Shown: piece after piece, positions 10,900 to 23,348 of the stretch
How the letters are laid out: every line of letters begins with the position of its first letter
Position numbering within the stretch: position 1 is the stretch's first letter
Source of the DNA: Gibbula magus
Lineage: Eukaryota > Mollusca > Gastropoda > Trochida > Trochidae
Reading direction: 5' to 3'
Assembly: GCA_936450465.1 (NCBI GenBank)
Contig: OW388297.1
Span: 63,858,063 to 63,922,062 of the forward strand
DNA: 64,000 nucleotides
Notes under the pieces: generated by a model
The model's input: only the letters and a program-made list of their open reading frames with translations
Told to the model about the DNA's origin: nothing
The model's database searches: none
Position numbers and translations under genes: made by a program

Positions 10900-13040
10900 A
10901 GCTACTGATGGACACCCTATAGAGAATGATCAAATACAACAGAAATAACCATGTGTGTGATTACCCCGCAATGAGAAGGACATTTCAAAGACTATTATAA
11001 TTCTGTACAGTACAGTTCTTATCAATTCCTACACATGATGTATTCTATGAAGAATATTAATCTTTAATCTCCTGACAAGTCTCCACCAAATCGTGGAACC
11101 TCTGTATTTCCGGTTATATGTTCTTTGAGAGAGACGGCAATTGAATGTACTGTGTTGGAATCATTTTAATTGACGTGTTTATGTCAACATCTATAAACGT
11201 TTCAATTGTTTCCTTGTTTCAATTTGGAGCGTTTGAATTCTGTTCGCGTCTCTGGTCTATTCTCTTCATGTTAGAGAGACATTCATGTCGGCAGATATCA
11301 AATTCATGTAAAAAGCATCTACAAAAGAAAAGAAGACTTAGCATTGTTGCCACCGATGCTTTAAAACAAAACTTCCTTACACTGACGGTCCCGTGACAAC
11401 GTCGCTAGGAGTTCAAGTATCTGCGACTACTTCAAACACAGCATGCCTCGCCGGTGAGCCGTCGTGATGATCTCTCCCGTCTGCAGTGCCGGGATACAAG
11501 CTCCTTGCACGTTTATCACGAGCTGTGACGTCACACATACCTTCCCCGTGTGGTCCTACACGTTGGAGGTTTGTAATATTTCGATAATCTTCCACTGGCT
11601 GGAGACACGGGCGAGTTTGTTAACCGTCTTTTAGGTTTACCCTGGTTGAATAGTATTTATCCTTTAAGTCCTCCGCCATCCAGACTTAATAAAGGCGCAT
11701 TGTAGACATGGCTCCCATCTGCGGCAGCGCAGATCTAAGCCAAACCCAGTCTTTCATCTTCAATGGCGGACCAAACCATCATGTTGCCTCTTATTAAAAG
11801 AAGAAGGGTGTTTATTTAGCTGGCTTCACATTCTACAAATGACGACTAGAAAAATAGCCTCCCGAAATATCTCGATACCGTGAATGATAGCAACGCTTCC
11901 ATTGATTCGCCGACAAACGCTGTTCGGAGTTGATGAACAGTACGTTGTGCGATGACGGAATTGGTCGTGCAAACGCTGCGAGGAGGCAAGGAGTAAGATG
12001 TTTGCCAGACACGCGACAATGGAACTTGGGAATTGTGTAAGCTGTTGAGCATGTGTAGCATACAGCTTTACACAACACTTCATATTTGTATCATGTTTTT
12101 GTTAGTTGTTATGTTTCGCATAAATACGCAGACTCTGAACGTCTAGTTGACAATCCCGTGTTAGTATTTTATTCGAAGTTAACAATCTTACCAATAAATT
12201 CAGAATTAAAGTGTTTTTCTCATTCCATGCAAGCCAAAAATAATATGGCCTATTCTCCTGATAGAACTCGTACTTTAACGTCAAGTGAACAAGTTGCATG
12301 ACACAAGGGACTCTATAAACAGACTCTAATTGGAGAGTCCTTGAGCGCACATATAAGAACATAAATAAGAACATATCGTAGTTTTTTAATCTTCTCGTTA
12401 TCCAACTCTTATAGTTTGTGACAGAAAAAGGGTAATATTCAACTGGAGTGAAGCAGGAAGCGGGGAGAAATACTCATATGTATACTAGTATACATGTTTA
12501 AAATGTTTGTCAAAGTATACAAACATGGATTTTCATATTTAAAATGATTGAAACGTTCTTAATTAAACTGCATTTTTTGCATAAACAACATCTCGCTCAG
12601 TTATTGCTAAGACATATAAGGTGGTGGTAAAGATTTGTGTTTGCCATTTTTAAAACAAGTCGCGGAGCTCTTCTTCTTTCCGATGTTAAACATATCAATT
12701 CAACTTTATCATTGTTCTTCTTGTTCATATTTTCTTCATAATTATGGAAGTGAATTTTTAAAATAATTTATTCATTCATTATCTAGTCTTGATAGCCAGA
12801 GTATTCAACATTAGCATCAACATTCTTCAAAAATCAATGTTGAAGAGATTGAGAGGCGTTGTTGGTTGAAGTGACATAACACCATGCTTGAAGGAAAACA
12901 ATGAATAAAGAAGTCTACTACCGAGAAGATGGGGATATTTATGGATGATCAACTTCTTTATTTTAAAATGGCGATGTTTCGGTAAAGATAGATAGATACC
13001 GTTATCAAGCTTGTGGAAAAGGGATTATGATACAGAAAAT

Positions 13041-13042
<2 letters not shown>
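10900..13042. other. Intergenic DNA with a GC-richer patch
   Basis: No supported gene. About 11390-12080 is richer in G and C than its surroundings (for example around GCCGGTGAGCCGTCGTGATG near 11450 and GCGGCAGCGCAGATC near 11720). The overlapping minus-strand frames at 11826-12083 have no recognisable domain. A conserved non-coding element is possible but only comparison could tell. Confidence 0.35.

Positions 13043-13099
<57 letters not shown>
13043..13099. repeat. (TA)n microsatellite
   Basis: Nearly pure TA dinucleotide run. It creates the poly-Ile/Tyr frames seen on the minus strand, which are not genes. Confidence 0.95.
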
Positions 13100-13102
<3 letters not shown>

Positions 13103-13344
13103 AGATGTTGATATGGTAATGAGATAACAAAATGGGATAACAATGACATGAAAGGATTCAAATATCAGTGTCTTCTCTATAAATATATGATACAAATTTC
13201 TAAAATTGTTCTCAAATGGCCACTCTCTATCCGTCTTTACCTCGCTACAGTATATTTTGATAAATAAACTGATCAGAAACATTTAATGGAATGCACTTAA
13301 TTCATCTTCTTATAAACTTTCATCATTTTATTTTTTTTTTATAA

Positions 13345-13870
13345 AAGGTGACCAATTTCTAAAGCGCACTCAGAGGAGGACCAAGGAGCACCAGATCTGA
13401 TGTGAGAGATCTCGTCCTCTTGACGCCGCCTCTATGCAAGTGGGGTCAAGTGATATGAATATAATGATGACCCGCTATGACTTGTATCAGTCCCCCCGTG
13501 ATGTCGACTCACCGCAAGTCAACTCCATATTGACTCGTCCTTACAAGTGTCCACGCTCCGTGCGGAGGCAAACCGATCTATTGCCAATTACATAAAGATC
13601 ACACGGAGCAGATTGCGCCTTTTCGGTTTGATCATTCAGTTCTGTTTGGCTAACTTTGTCCCAGCGTCTTGATGAGTTCATTTATATCGAGGTGACTTGT
13701 TGACTTTTCAATTGACAGAGAGATGTTAGTTTGACCTTCGCAGCCTCACGTCGTGACCTTCACATTCAGCGTCGGTTTGTCACGAAATGCACGCGCTTGA
13801 CGTGTATATTCGGCGGAAATCATAGCCCGCCTGGGTTTATTAACAAAACTTGGGCGACGCTGTTAAGATG
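13345..13870. promoter_or_regulatory. GC-richer unique block, candidate regulatory DNA
   Basis: This block stands out from AT-rich flanks and contains no transposon ends or open frame that I can support. It includes an ATTACATAAAGATCACACGG stretch and several CGT-rich words. Reading it as a distal regulatory block for the nearby Sp5-like gene is inference from composition only. Confidence 0.25.
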
Positions 13871-14575
13871 ATATAGCCACTTTAAGGGTATAATTTACAA
13901 ACCCTGAGCCAATTAGCGATTAAATTCGAATTGCAGCTAGTTTCTTTGTGATGTTTACATACAAAAAAGGCGCGGATAGTTTTTAGAACCCAGTTATTTG
14001 AACCTTTGCATTTTTGCATTTTCTCAACTGATTTCCATGAAGTATACATTGCAAATTCGTTGTAAGCGACGTTACGTCATTTGGTGCAGTTGCGATATTG
14101 CTATTTTATCATGTATTATATAAATAATGGTTTGTTAAGTATAAATGCGATTTTAGTTCTGTCAATGTTTGAAGCAACTTCCAGTGAATAACCATTATTA
14201 ACTGTGCACTGTGCACTGAACAAAATCTAAGCATTCAGTTGTAACAATCCTGTCAAAAAGCAGAATATTCAACAAAAGGAACACATATGATGCACAATGG
14301 TACAACACAAATAAGACATTTGGATGTAGGAACGTGGCAAGTAAGGTTTCTTTAATCTTAAACATCTTAAATTCTACAAATATACAGAGTGAAATGTAGA
14401 ATAGGTCGTATTCTCGATTTAGTGAAACGGACACCTTTAAAGAGTGAGCCAGGAGAGAAATCGATCTGCTATGTAAGATAAAAATATTCGCTTTACAGAA
14501 AGAAAGAGAAATTGAGAAGTGACGACGACTGTGTCTCAATGTTCTTTTAAGTCTAGTGAAACATGCTGACGATTT
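13871..14575. other. Intergenic AT-rich DNA, nothing recognised
   Basis: No supported gene. The 113-codon minus-strand frame at 14198-14539 is low in complexity and lacks any recognisable motif. Confidence 0.45.
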
Positions 14576-14890
14576 GAAGTGGGATTACAAGCATATCGGG
14601 CCTCACGAGCCGTCTGCTCTGACCTGGGGAGGCAACTAAACGTTTGACGACCGCTGACATCAAAGCTCGTACTTCGCCACACGTGTATACGTACCAAAAC
14701 CAGACACAGTCGTCAATGGCTCCTCGAAAAAAGGCGGAAATCTTTTGAGTTTGTTTTGCAAAGGGCTAACGTTAGATCTCTCTCCAAACTGCAGAGGACA
14801 GCCCCGCAGTAAATTAGACAGCCTCGCACTAAATTAGAGCCTCGTTTTGGACCCTTTGATGTTCCCGTGAAAGACTAGAGGGATAGGCAA
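14576..14890. promoter_or_regulatory. GC-richer unique block with two TCF/LEF-like sites
   Basis: Unique, GC-richer sequence with CATCAAAG at 14658-14665 and CTTTGATG at 14854-14861. Both fit the TCF/LEF core (CTTTGA[T/A]). Two matches in 200 bp can occur by chance. The candidate rests on composition plus these sites. Confidence 0.25.
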
Positions 14891-16287
14891 GGATTTTCAA
14901 CAGCGACGTTTAAAGAGCCAATACGTGACGGTAAAATAACGCTTGCAAAACGTGAAACTGTTTGCAATTATTACATTTTAAGTCATCATTGTCGTTTGGG
15001 AAAGAAGAGCCAAATGTTTTTTTATCAACTCGATGAGTGAAAGTTTGACACAACGCAACATAAGGCGTATTCCACACGTATAACAGTGAAGCGACCGACA
15101 GAAGCCCGGCGTTTCTGTAAGCTTGTGACCTGTATAAATAATCGCCCTGTCGATACAGCATCATTGCTTGGCTTCACGATTAACACTCGACAGGCATATT
15201 GGCTGTGCCAACAACAAATACATGCTTCGCATCTTGCTTCAATGTCGGGGATACCTTGGCGTCGGTTATTACGCAACGTCGCGTTTCTGTTTACAAAACA
15301 AATTGAATTACATTTCTTGAATTCAATTGATCCATATATCAAAGAAAAAGGACAATAAATACGAGTTTTGTTTCTTCGGAAACGAATGTTTGTTTGTGAA
15401 TGTGTATTTTTTATGCTAATGATGCATGTTTAAAGTGATATAGGTTATGTTAATGTTTGTCGACACATATATATTACATCTATATCAATAGCCCGAGCAC
15501 AATCTTTCATTATAACATTATATATTAAATATAATTAATATCACGACAAGCAGATGTAATTTTGTTTCAAAGACACATACTCTCTCGACTGTGAAAGGGA
15601 GTGTCCTGATTGGTTGCAATTGAATCTATTTGTACAATCATCGACGCCGTTGTAAAAGTGACATTTGCAAATGACACGTCATAATGATAAAATAAACGTA
15701 AGACCAAGATTTTCTCGTTTACTGTGTTTTCCTGGAAATATGCTATTTGATTTTGTGAAAACTATTGATCATAAACATGCTTATAAATAAAGAAGACCAA
15801 ATCAGAGACAAATGCCAAAAACACAGTTCATTTCCACATCAGACATATTCGAATGATATATGCTAATGAGCAAGACCCTTCAGAGTAAAATGCCTAGATC
15901 TTTGAAGTGACTCGGTTGACATGGCCACTGAAAGATGAGTTTTCATTGGTTAAGAAGCAGGGATACAGTATGAGATTTCGCTTTCCACCGCTAGGGGACT
16001 TTGCTTCTGCTCTCGATTTCAAGCGAAAAACAGCAGAGGGTAGGATCGGAAATCTGAAGGGAGTGACCTCTGTGGGAAGAGAATGACTTTCCCCATGCAG
16101 GTTCATTACTTGCATCTCATGTCATCCAAACCTAGAAATGACTCGGGGATCTTGAAAGTATCTTGTACGAACCTTTCCTCCTGTGTCCATTTTTCAGTAA
16201 TGACCAAACGTCTTTAAAAGACAAATTTTCTAATTATTTAGGTCCTTTGACAAGACAATATTCAATGCGAAGAAGATTTTCATTCAA
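14891..16287. other. Intergenic DNA, nothing recognised
   Basis: Frames at 14910-15358 and 15894-16115 overlap each other on both strands or carry no motif, so none is accepted. Confidence 0.45.
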
Positions 16288-16291
16288 TTAA

Positions 16292-16646
16292 AGGGGCAGT
16301 AGCACGTTTTTTCACTCAAAAATGTTGATGAAATGTTTTTGAAAAATAATTTTACCAACAGTAAACCATCATTCTCTATTCGGAAAATAAAGTTTAAAAT
16401 TAGTGTACATGTTTCGGTAAAGCCATGGGAATCGTTTTTGTAATACAAAATAATAAATTGTGTTCACAATAAAATGGCCGCCATGCAATTTTTGCTTTAT
16501 ACGCAACAAAATTATTACCACTACAGATAATTGGTTTGTGTAATAAGATGTTTTACCCTCTAAAGTTAATTTAAATGACATTAACTATCATTATTAATGG
16601 GAAATTTGAAAAAATAAATTTTGCAAAAAAACGTGCTACAGCGCCT
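16292..16646 (+). mobile_element. TTAA-flanked MITE family A, copy 1 (with a family-B-type right end)
   Basis: The element is 355 bp between TTAA at 16288-16291 and 16647-16650. The left end is AGGGGCAGTAGCACGTTTT. The right end is ACGTGCTACAGCGCCT, which matches family B (element at 45631-46140) rather than the CTACTGCCCCT of other A copies. The interior holds the family core: AAAATGGCCGCCATGCAATT, then GCTTTATACGCAACA, then GGTTTGTGTAATAAGATG. Non-coding; the small frames inside are repeat-derived. Confidence 0.88.
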
Positions 16647-16792
16647 TTAATGACCGATGCATATTTATTGTTATCAGAGATGGAAATGTTGAACATATTT
16701 CTCTGGAAGACACAAGTTACCACACATTATTTGCGTTTCAAAATAATACATTGATTCTATATGTTTGGGGGTCATTTAGAAGTGGTAAACAC

Positions 16793-16888
16793 AAGAACAG
16801 GAAGATTTTCTGGATACAAAGTGAGTATATACTCCAAAACGTCGTGATTTTCACAAGAAGTTAATATTCAGAAAATCTTCCTGTTCTT
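16793..16888. repeat. Perfect 20 bp inverted repeat (hairpin)
   Basis: AAGAACAGGAAGATTTTCTG at 16793-16812 is exactly reverse-complemented at 16869-16888, with a 56 bp loop. No flanking duplication was recognised. It may be a small foldback element. Confidence 0.75.
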
Positions 16889-17323
16889 TATTTTTTGTAT
16901 CGATATGATCATTAATGTTGCAAAATATATCTTTCATTTATAATTATCTCATCTACTCATCAAATGTCTCATTTCAGTGAACAAGTACTTACACTTTAGT
17001 TTATATGTATTCAACCATATATCTAGTCATCTGTTATAAAATCTTTCATGGCTTTTTCATTATTATTGTTCATTATATAATTGAGAGAGAGCTACTATTT
17101 TTATTATATGACGAGCAATGACATATCGGGATTTATCAGTGAAATAAACTGTCTATAGAGCTACACTGAAAATAACTTATAATTTCACTGCGACCATACA
17201 GTGACTGATGTAATTTTACTCCATAAAATAATGGTCTGACGCAGCGAATTGGCTTATGACGACCCTTTCCTGGCGTGATTACAAGGATAACATCATATAT
17301 AATAAATAGAATATGCGTCAATT

Positions 17324-17423
17324 CTTGACAAATACCATGTTTGTCTCATCTCGTGAGGTAGAAAAGTTATATATTTCACTCGTGGCTTCACCACTCGATG
17401 AGATAAACACGGTATTTGTCAAG
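17324..17423. repeat. Foldback element, hairpin family H copy 1
   Basis: Arms CTTGACAAATACCATGTTT... (17324-17353) and ...AAACACGGTATTTGTCAAG (17394-17423) pair at 27 of 30 positions. A second member lies at 17958-18063. Both are followed by a related tail ending ATCCTC. Confidence 0.7.
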
Positions 17424-17476
17424 AAAAGACAAACATCCTCTATTAACCAGTGAAATAAACCTATATCTATATCAGG

Positions 17477-17781
17477 TGAGGTGAGGTGAGTTTGGTTTAA
17501 CGCCGCCTTCAAGAGTATTTCACTTATATCGCGGCAGCTAGTATTATGGCAGGGAGAAAGCCCACAACGCCATGTGGCTATGCATTGCGGTGAAACTTGC
17601 GAGCATCGGCTAGAACTAGCGAACCATGGAAGGTACTGCGCTGAAATTCAGTGTAGAATTGCACCCAAACCTTACTGCGTGTAGAACAGTTCTCTACTGC
17701 AGACAAAGTTGCTGGCCCCTGACGGGATTCGAACCCCGGACCTCTTGATCCGAAGCGCTAACCACTGCGCTAACCCGCCCC
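17477..17781 (-). mobile_element. tRNA-derived SINE, full length
   Basis: Reading the minus strand from 17781, the head carries TTAGCGCAGTGGTTAGCGC (box A region) and GGGGTTCGAATCCCG (box B), typical of a tRNA-derived pol III promoter. A conserved-looking body follows (GGGCTTTCTCCCTGCC), ending in GGCGGCGTTAAACCAAACTC and a short CACCT-type repeat tail. It is flanked by the 13 bp duplication TATCTATATCAGG (17464-17476 and 17782-17794). Such tails are typical of SINEs in mollusc genomes. The duplication is exact, so the insertion is probably fairly young. Confidence 0.88.
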
Positions 17782-17957
17782 TATCTATATCAGGCTTCAG
17801 TGACAATATAAACATTGTTTATAGTCACTATTCTGGATGGCGCTACAAACTCTCGCGACGTCATTTGACAATGTTATTTCGGCATGGTGGCAGCTTGCAA
17901 AGACCGTAAATTACCCTTTGTATAATAATAATTTTGATAAATATAACAAATGTTTCC

Positions 17958-18063
17958 CTTGATTAATACCATGTTTATCTCATCGAGTGAGGCGCAACAA
18001 CATATTTAACGTGAAATATTGTGAAATGTTTCTCTCGATGAGACAAACCTGATACTTTCAAAG
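17958..18063. repeat. Foldback element, hairpin family H copy 2
   Basis: Arm CTTGATTAATACCATGTTT... (17958-17987) pairs imperfectly with CTCGATGAGACAAACCTGAT... (18034-18063). It is related to 17324-17423 through the shared ACCATGTTT and CTCATC words. Confidence 0.6.
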
Positions 18064-18261
18064 GAAAACAGATATCCTCAAACATTTGAACTACATGTAT
18101 TTATGTTATGATTAACTTTAGTTGTAAATGTTATGATCATTTTCTACAGAGGTTACTATCATGTTTTCTTTTCTTGAACAACAAATTTCACCAACAATGA
18201 TCCATCAGTTTCAGATACAGTTTCGCTCAGGTCCAGATATATTCCTTTCTGTTGGAAATTG

Positions 18262-18660
18262 TTAATTTAGGTATCCAGATGACAAAACACCAACAAAATG
18301 TCAGTAGCAGTGTACCCGCCACGTGTCAATATCAGCAAGATTGTGTGGATGAGGTTCCATTCTTTGAATATGACGTTCAATGATGTCCCATGTTCCAGGG
18401 ATCCATATATGGACTCATTGCAGACCAGGGGAGATTGGTGATGGTTTTGTTCTGAAGTCTCCACAGCACGAGAACGACGAGGCGGTAAGAACGGTGTCTC
18501 CCGATGAATCAAGGACGAGTTGCAAAAGCATGATTGTCGAAATGAGGTTCTAGGACGGGGACAAGGATGTCCCGGATGTATCGCCATTGATATCTTTCTG
18601 CATCGTGACACGACCAGCTTACAGTCGTGTGAAATGCATCCCGGGACATAGTCTGTCATC
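18262..18660 (-). pseudogene. Tc1/mariner-type transposase relic (DDE, C-terminal half)
   Basis: On the minus strand the three frames together give a recognisable Tc1-like transposase. GCISHDCKLVVSR lies in one frame, YIRDILVPVLEPHFDNHAF and TNLPWSAMSPYMDP in the next, and WDIIERHIQRMEPHPHN in the third. At least two frameshifts and the loss of the segment holding the second catalytic Asp make it non-functional. The 130-codon open frame here is mostly an out-of-frame reading. I could not place its terminal inverted repeats. Confidence 0.8.
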
Positions 18661-20694
18661 CAGACCCCTTAATTGTTTAAGCGCCTAGGCAAGTTTACAA
18701 CAAGACTCTGAGCTCAGTTTATCTGAATATGAACACATCTCAGAGGCTCCTTTTTATTATATTTTTTTTCTTTCAAATTTTGAAATTTTACGAAATATTC
18801 ATTTCAGAGTCTAAATGTTTGACTACCCGGGACATTACTGTCACTATACCAAATGGAAATTAAGCCTGGGTGTTCCATGGCACAAATGCAGTATTTCTGG
18901 TCCTTCAAACACGTTGGGGCCGTCTGTGACGTGTAAAATGCACCCTCCCATGACGTCAAATTCAACTGACGTCGAGCTAAACATCAAACCAAACGAGCTC
19001 TTTTATAGAGATGTGTAAGAGCTGAATATCGCCATCGAGCCATATTGTGAGATTGTGATAAAATTATCAAGAATTATTATCGTTTTACACCTTTTGTGAC
19101 ATCCGATTGAAAGTGGATTATTTTCCAGGAATTCTTGACAACCGTGAACTTCATGCAATTCCGAAATTGAAAAACCGTTAACGGATACTCCATTTAAAAT
19201 ATGTACAACATTTAAAAATCTAAATACCTAAAATGTACCAAATGTGCCAGTAGTCGCTTAATTTATTTCCATTTACGTTTTTATTTAATAAGAGATTGAC
19301 TATCATTTAAATCAAACTAAATGTTCCTTTCTGTAACGATTTTAAAGAAACTAAAATTGAAATTGAATTGATTGTACCACTAAATGAGACTAGACCTGTT
19401 TATACTGATTTCAATTATTCCTTTATATTTGAGCCACACATTGAATTTATCTCTTTAGAAAAATTATATTTAAATATCCTTAATTTAGGTGAAACATATA
19501 TTCAGTATTAGGTCGGTTACATTGTATAACATCCCTGCAATGAATAGCAAGCGGTAAACAAACGACGTACTTAAAACCCTTCGTTGCGCAGTAATGTAAC
19601 AGAGCAAAGTTCTTACAAACTTATTTACCCTGTTATTACCGATTTCGCAAATGCACTGAAGCTCGCAGTCATTTTAAAAATTCACTACGCCCTCTAGCGG
19701 CGACAGTGACGTCTGGTAGCGCTCGTAGCGGCGGGACGAGGAAGCTCGTGCCAAAACGGACACTCAAAAGATGAAAAGTCACGCCTGGGGAAATTATACA
19801 AGACTTGTCATAGGAAATTAGCACCTCAAATTGAGAGAGTTCAAACGTTAACATCTCGCGAAAGTGTGCAAGAACGTGATCTCAAGCGAGAGCAGGTAGG
19901 GGAGAGTTCCGAAGAGGAAATAACAACGTTAAACGTGGAAGTGAACTAGTCGGAGAAAGATGGGAAGAGCTGAGAACAGAGGGATCACTGCACTTCATAC
20001 AGCTCATGAGATGTTATCTTCTTCGCTCGTATATGAATCTTAATTTGCATTTAAATCAAAGTCACGTGAAGGATTTTAATTGGACTATTTATATTCCTTT
20101 TTAACTTCGTCAATATTTGACCAATTTAATTTTAAATTGAAATGAAAAACTATGGATACGTATGGAGACATTTTGAAAATGGAACTCAACAGAAAACAAA
20201 TAAGAAAACGATGACCTCGTATCAGTTAAGATAACTTAACTAAGTTAACCCGTGAACATTGAATTAAGAACAAATGTTTATCTCAAATGTACATTAACAC
20301 TTTCAACGCTCAACTATCAATAATTAGCATTTCCAATTTCCGAGCACCAGAAAGGACATACAATTTTCAAAAGATACTGATGTCGGATAAAGTTTATTTT
20401 ACATGTCTTTCATAAATCACATATTTCCTTAAAAGGCATACACAGTTTCATTCATCATGGTGTACACGATGCTTTTAATTTTTTATGTCTGTTAAAACAT
20501 ACACGGGCTGCTGGAATCTCTGTTTCAAAGTAGTTTTGGACAAAATGTTTAGCATTTTTGTGTAACTTTATAAACTATGAATTTAAATGAATAAAAGATA
20601 TTATCGACATAATGTACCTTATTGTACTTTAATTCGGTGAAGCGTCATTGCGTCCTGTATCTCCTATCTCGCCAAACATGACGATGTTTAAAGG
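18661..20694. other. Intergenic DNA, nothing recognised
   Basis: The stretch from 18815 to 19018 has an open 67-codon frame without motif. A GC-richer patch lies at about 19680-19760. Neither is enough to call a gene. Confidence 0.45.
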
Positions 20695-20698
20695 TTAA

Positions 20699-21040
20699 AG
20701 GGGCAGTAGCACGTTTTTTCGATGATATAAGTTGATGAAGTTTATTTGAAAAATAATGTCACCAATAGTAAACCACCCTTCTCTCTTCGGAAAATCAAGT
20801 TTTAAAATGAGTGTACATGGTTCCGTAAAGAAATGGGGATCGTTTTTGCAATTCGAAATAATAAATTGTGTTCACAATGCAAGTTTTGCTTTATACGCAA
20901 CACCGTTATTACCACTACGGATAATTGGTTTGTGTAATAAGATGTTTTACCCTCTAAGGTAAATATAAATGACATAAACCATCATTTTAAACGGGAAATT
21001 TGAAAAAATAAAATTTGCAAAAAAACGTACTACTGCCCCT
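20699..21040 (+). mobile_element. TTAA-flanked MITE family A, copy 2
   Basis: The element is 342 bp between TTAA at 20695-20698 and 21041-21044. Ends are AGGGGCAGTAGCACGTTTT and ACGTACTACTGCCCCT. It lacks the AAAATGGCCGCCATG segment present in other copies (short deletion near 20876). A second TTAAAGG lies immediately upstream, giving a TTAAAGGTTAAAGG tandem. Confidence 0.88.
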
Positions 21041-21401
21041 TTAAAGGCGCGTTTTACAAAAACATGTATGTATACATATGATGTTTCATTTTTTTAAAGA
21101 AATGGAGTCATTGGTTCCCCAGCTCATCATTCTTTGTACACTTTACAACCAGGACTTAAATGTGAAATAATGGCTTTATAGTAAAGATATAAGAAATCAT
21201 CACCAAACAGGCACTTCACCTTCATAACATGTAGAACTAACTGTTAAGGAGTGATTTTTAGTACTCACACTCAATGACAATTACTCTCATAAATTTGTTT
21301 GTAAATATAAACATGCCTTCTGAAAGTGCTTTTTGAATGGAGTTTTTTAAGGGTTTTTTTTACATTTATTCGGTTTGACACCCGTGTACATCAACAAATT
21401 A

Positions 21402-21420
21402 CATATATATATATATATAT
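21402..21420. repeat. Short (AT)n microsatellite
   Basis: An AT dinucleotide run of about nine units, next to the 3' end of a LINE relic. Confidence 0.85.
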
Positions 21421-21459
21421 GCGACGCACAGGTTACATTGTCCTAATTACATACCGACA

Positions 21460-22200
21460 CTAAGAAAGGTACATGCTAAGTTTCAGCAATTTGGCAACAG
21501 TGCACAAAACAAAATACACATATGCGACACACAGGTTCCAGTGACCTAAAGCGATACAGACAATAAGATACATACATATTTCTTTCTTGATTCCGAGCAT
21601 TATCTTTGAAATTGTAAATTTTAAAGAGATTTGAGATTTTCTAGCCATTTTTCAAAACTTTTCCAAATATTTAATATCGGATCACAATACCAAAACATGA
21701 GTTCTAAAGTTTCTAAATCTTTGTTACAAAACCTGCACATTGGTGATTCCGATATCTATATCCTGAATGGGTAGCAATTAGTAGGAAGAATGTGATGAAT
21801 AATTCTATACTGCAGCCATTTTAAGTCAGTACTGCGAGTACATTTGTGAGCTATCATATTGAATACTCTCCAATCTTCTTCTAACAGTTCACAATCTAAA
21901 ATACGTGCCTATGCATTTACTGTAACATTGTAATTTAAATGGGTTTTTGCTGTTTGTAAGCTGATGTGGTGAAGATAAAATAGTAGAACATTTGATATAT
22001 GATCATTGTCATTACAGGTGTACATCATTCCGTTGAATATCGGTAGATATGTAATTAAATATTTCTAATATCCTTAATTATTGTTCTGCAGACATAAGAT
22101 TGGGCTCATTTTAAAGTTGTTAACATTTCAAATATGATCACCTTGACCATCCAAGGAAGGCATCTTCATCAAAGGGGTTCGACCACTTTAATAGAACCCA
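21460..22200 (-). pseudogene. Degraded LINE ORF2 C-terminal region
   Basis: Minus-strand pieces read LLEEDWRVFNMIAHKCTRS, then LKWLQYRIIHHILPTN, then MCRFCNKDLETLELMFWYCD. They end near KFTISKIMLGIKKEI. The order (LKW-Q--IIH-ILPTN, then a Cys-x2-Cys...Cys cluster) parallels the open LINE at 25870-26844 (LRWFQHKIIHNILSTN, then CSLC...H...C), so both belong to one LINE lineage. In-frame stops and shifts make this copy inactive. The 5' limit near 22200 is approximate. Confidence 0.65.
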
Positions 22201-22399
22201 CTGCCACGCCTTACTATTTGGGAATAGTGTTATGAACTATAGAAATCTCCATTTTCATCAATTGACGTTATAATGTCGTTTACATTGACCGCATTGACGT
22301 TATAATGGCGTTATGATCATGTATAAATGACGAATATATACATAAACAGGAATGTCCCCTCGAATTTTGTTTCCACAATAACGAAATATCCCTTTGATT

Positions 22400-23340
22400 G
22401 TTTGGTCTAAATTGATATGTTATCGGCTTCTTTCTGTAACGTCTTTCTGATTGGTCTGAAGTGGGCTATTTCTCTCTATTGATATTTGAAATTCTTCTGA
22501 CAATCACTTTCTCAATATTGACGTTGTTATTGTCTGAGTTGACATCATAGTGACGTTTATAATTGAATTAACATTTATAGTTTTCTGTAAATTGTTGTTT
22601 AATTTTTTATTCGCATATCGAAGGTGACAGAACAGCTGAAGTTATAATTAGTTGAAAACAGATTTCTCTGACAATCAGGTCGTGGGGTAATTGAACAATT
22701 TGACATGTTGGAGCTTAACCCCAGCTGCATCTCAATACCCGATTCGAACCACGAGTCCCACTGATTGTGCCTCTCAGTTAATAATCAATGGGGCGAAGTC
22801 AGCCCCAAATCGGTGATAGAGTGATGAATGGTCGTATTAACTGCGACAAAGAAGGTCTCAAGACATCTGACCACAAATTAAAATATCAGTGACGAATTCA
22901 AAGAGCGAGACGTCATTGAAGGCTGAGTGATAGCAATATTGGTGTTGGTGTGTGACCCCGTTCAGTGCAAAGCTCTTTCTACTATACGCCATCGATTATA
23001 CTAGACAAGCACTGAGTGCATATCTAGGGGAATAGGCGAAAAGGAAACGCACTGTGTGACGTGTGCCTTTTAAAAATCTCTTTTTAGGTGAATAAAATGA
23101 ATGTGAGTTCGCTGTATCTGTGTTTTTGTACTGACTACGATTGAATGTTTCTATTTTATTATTGAAATTCTGTTTAATGTTGTCAAGTTGTATGTATAGG
23201 GCAACGCGACAAGCTCTAAACGTAATTATAATTTCTTCAAGTGGCAAAAGAAATAGGGATATCGTGAATGAATCGCTGCCTGAGAGTGGTTTCACCAGGG
23301 TTCGCTTTAAGAAAATGTCGTTCTTAAGCACAAGAAACTT
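22400..23340. other. Intergenic DNA, with a possible SINE remnant
   Basis: GATTCGAACCACGAG near 22741 resembles a reverse-strand box B, but a convincing box A partner is missing. Overlapping frames at 22996-23401 lie on both strands and have no recognisable motif. Confidence 0.4.
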
Positions 23341-23348
23341 GGGCCGTG

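Noticed and set aside
12958..13282. Frames rich in Ile-Tyr repeats
   Set aside because: They are produced by the TA microsatellite.
17700..17781. Functional tRNA gene on the minus strand
   Set aside because: Boxes A and B are good but the acceptor stem does not pair. The sequence continues into a SINE body with tail and target duplication.
18267..18659. 130-codon minus-strand frame as an intact protein
   Set aside because: Tc1-transposase similarity is spread across all three frames, so this open frame is an accident of a frameshifted relic.
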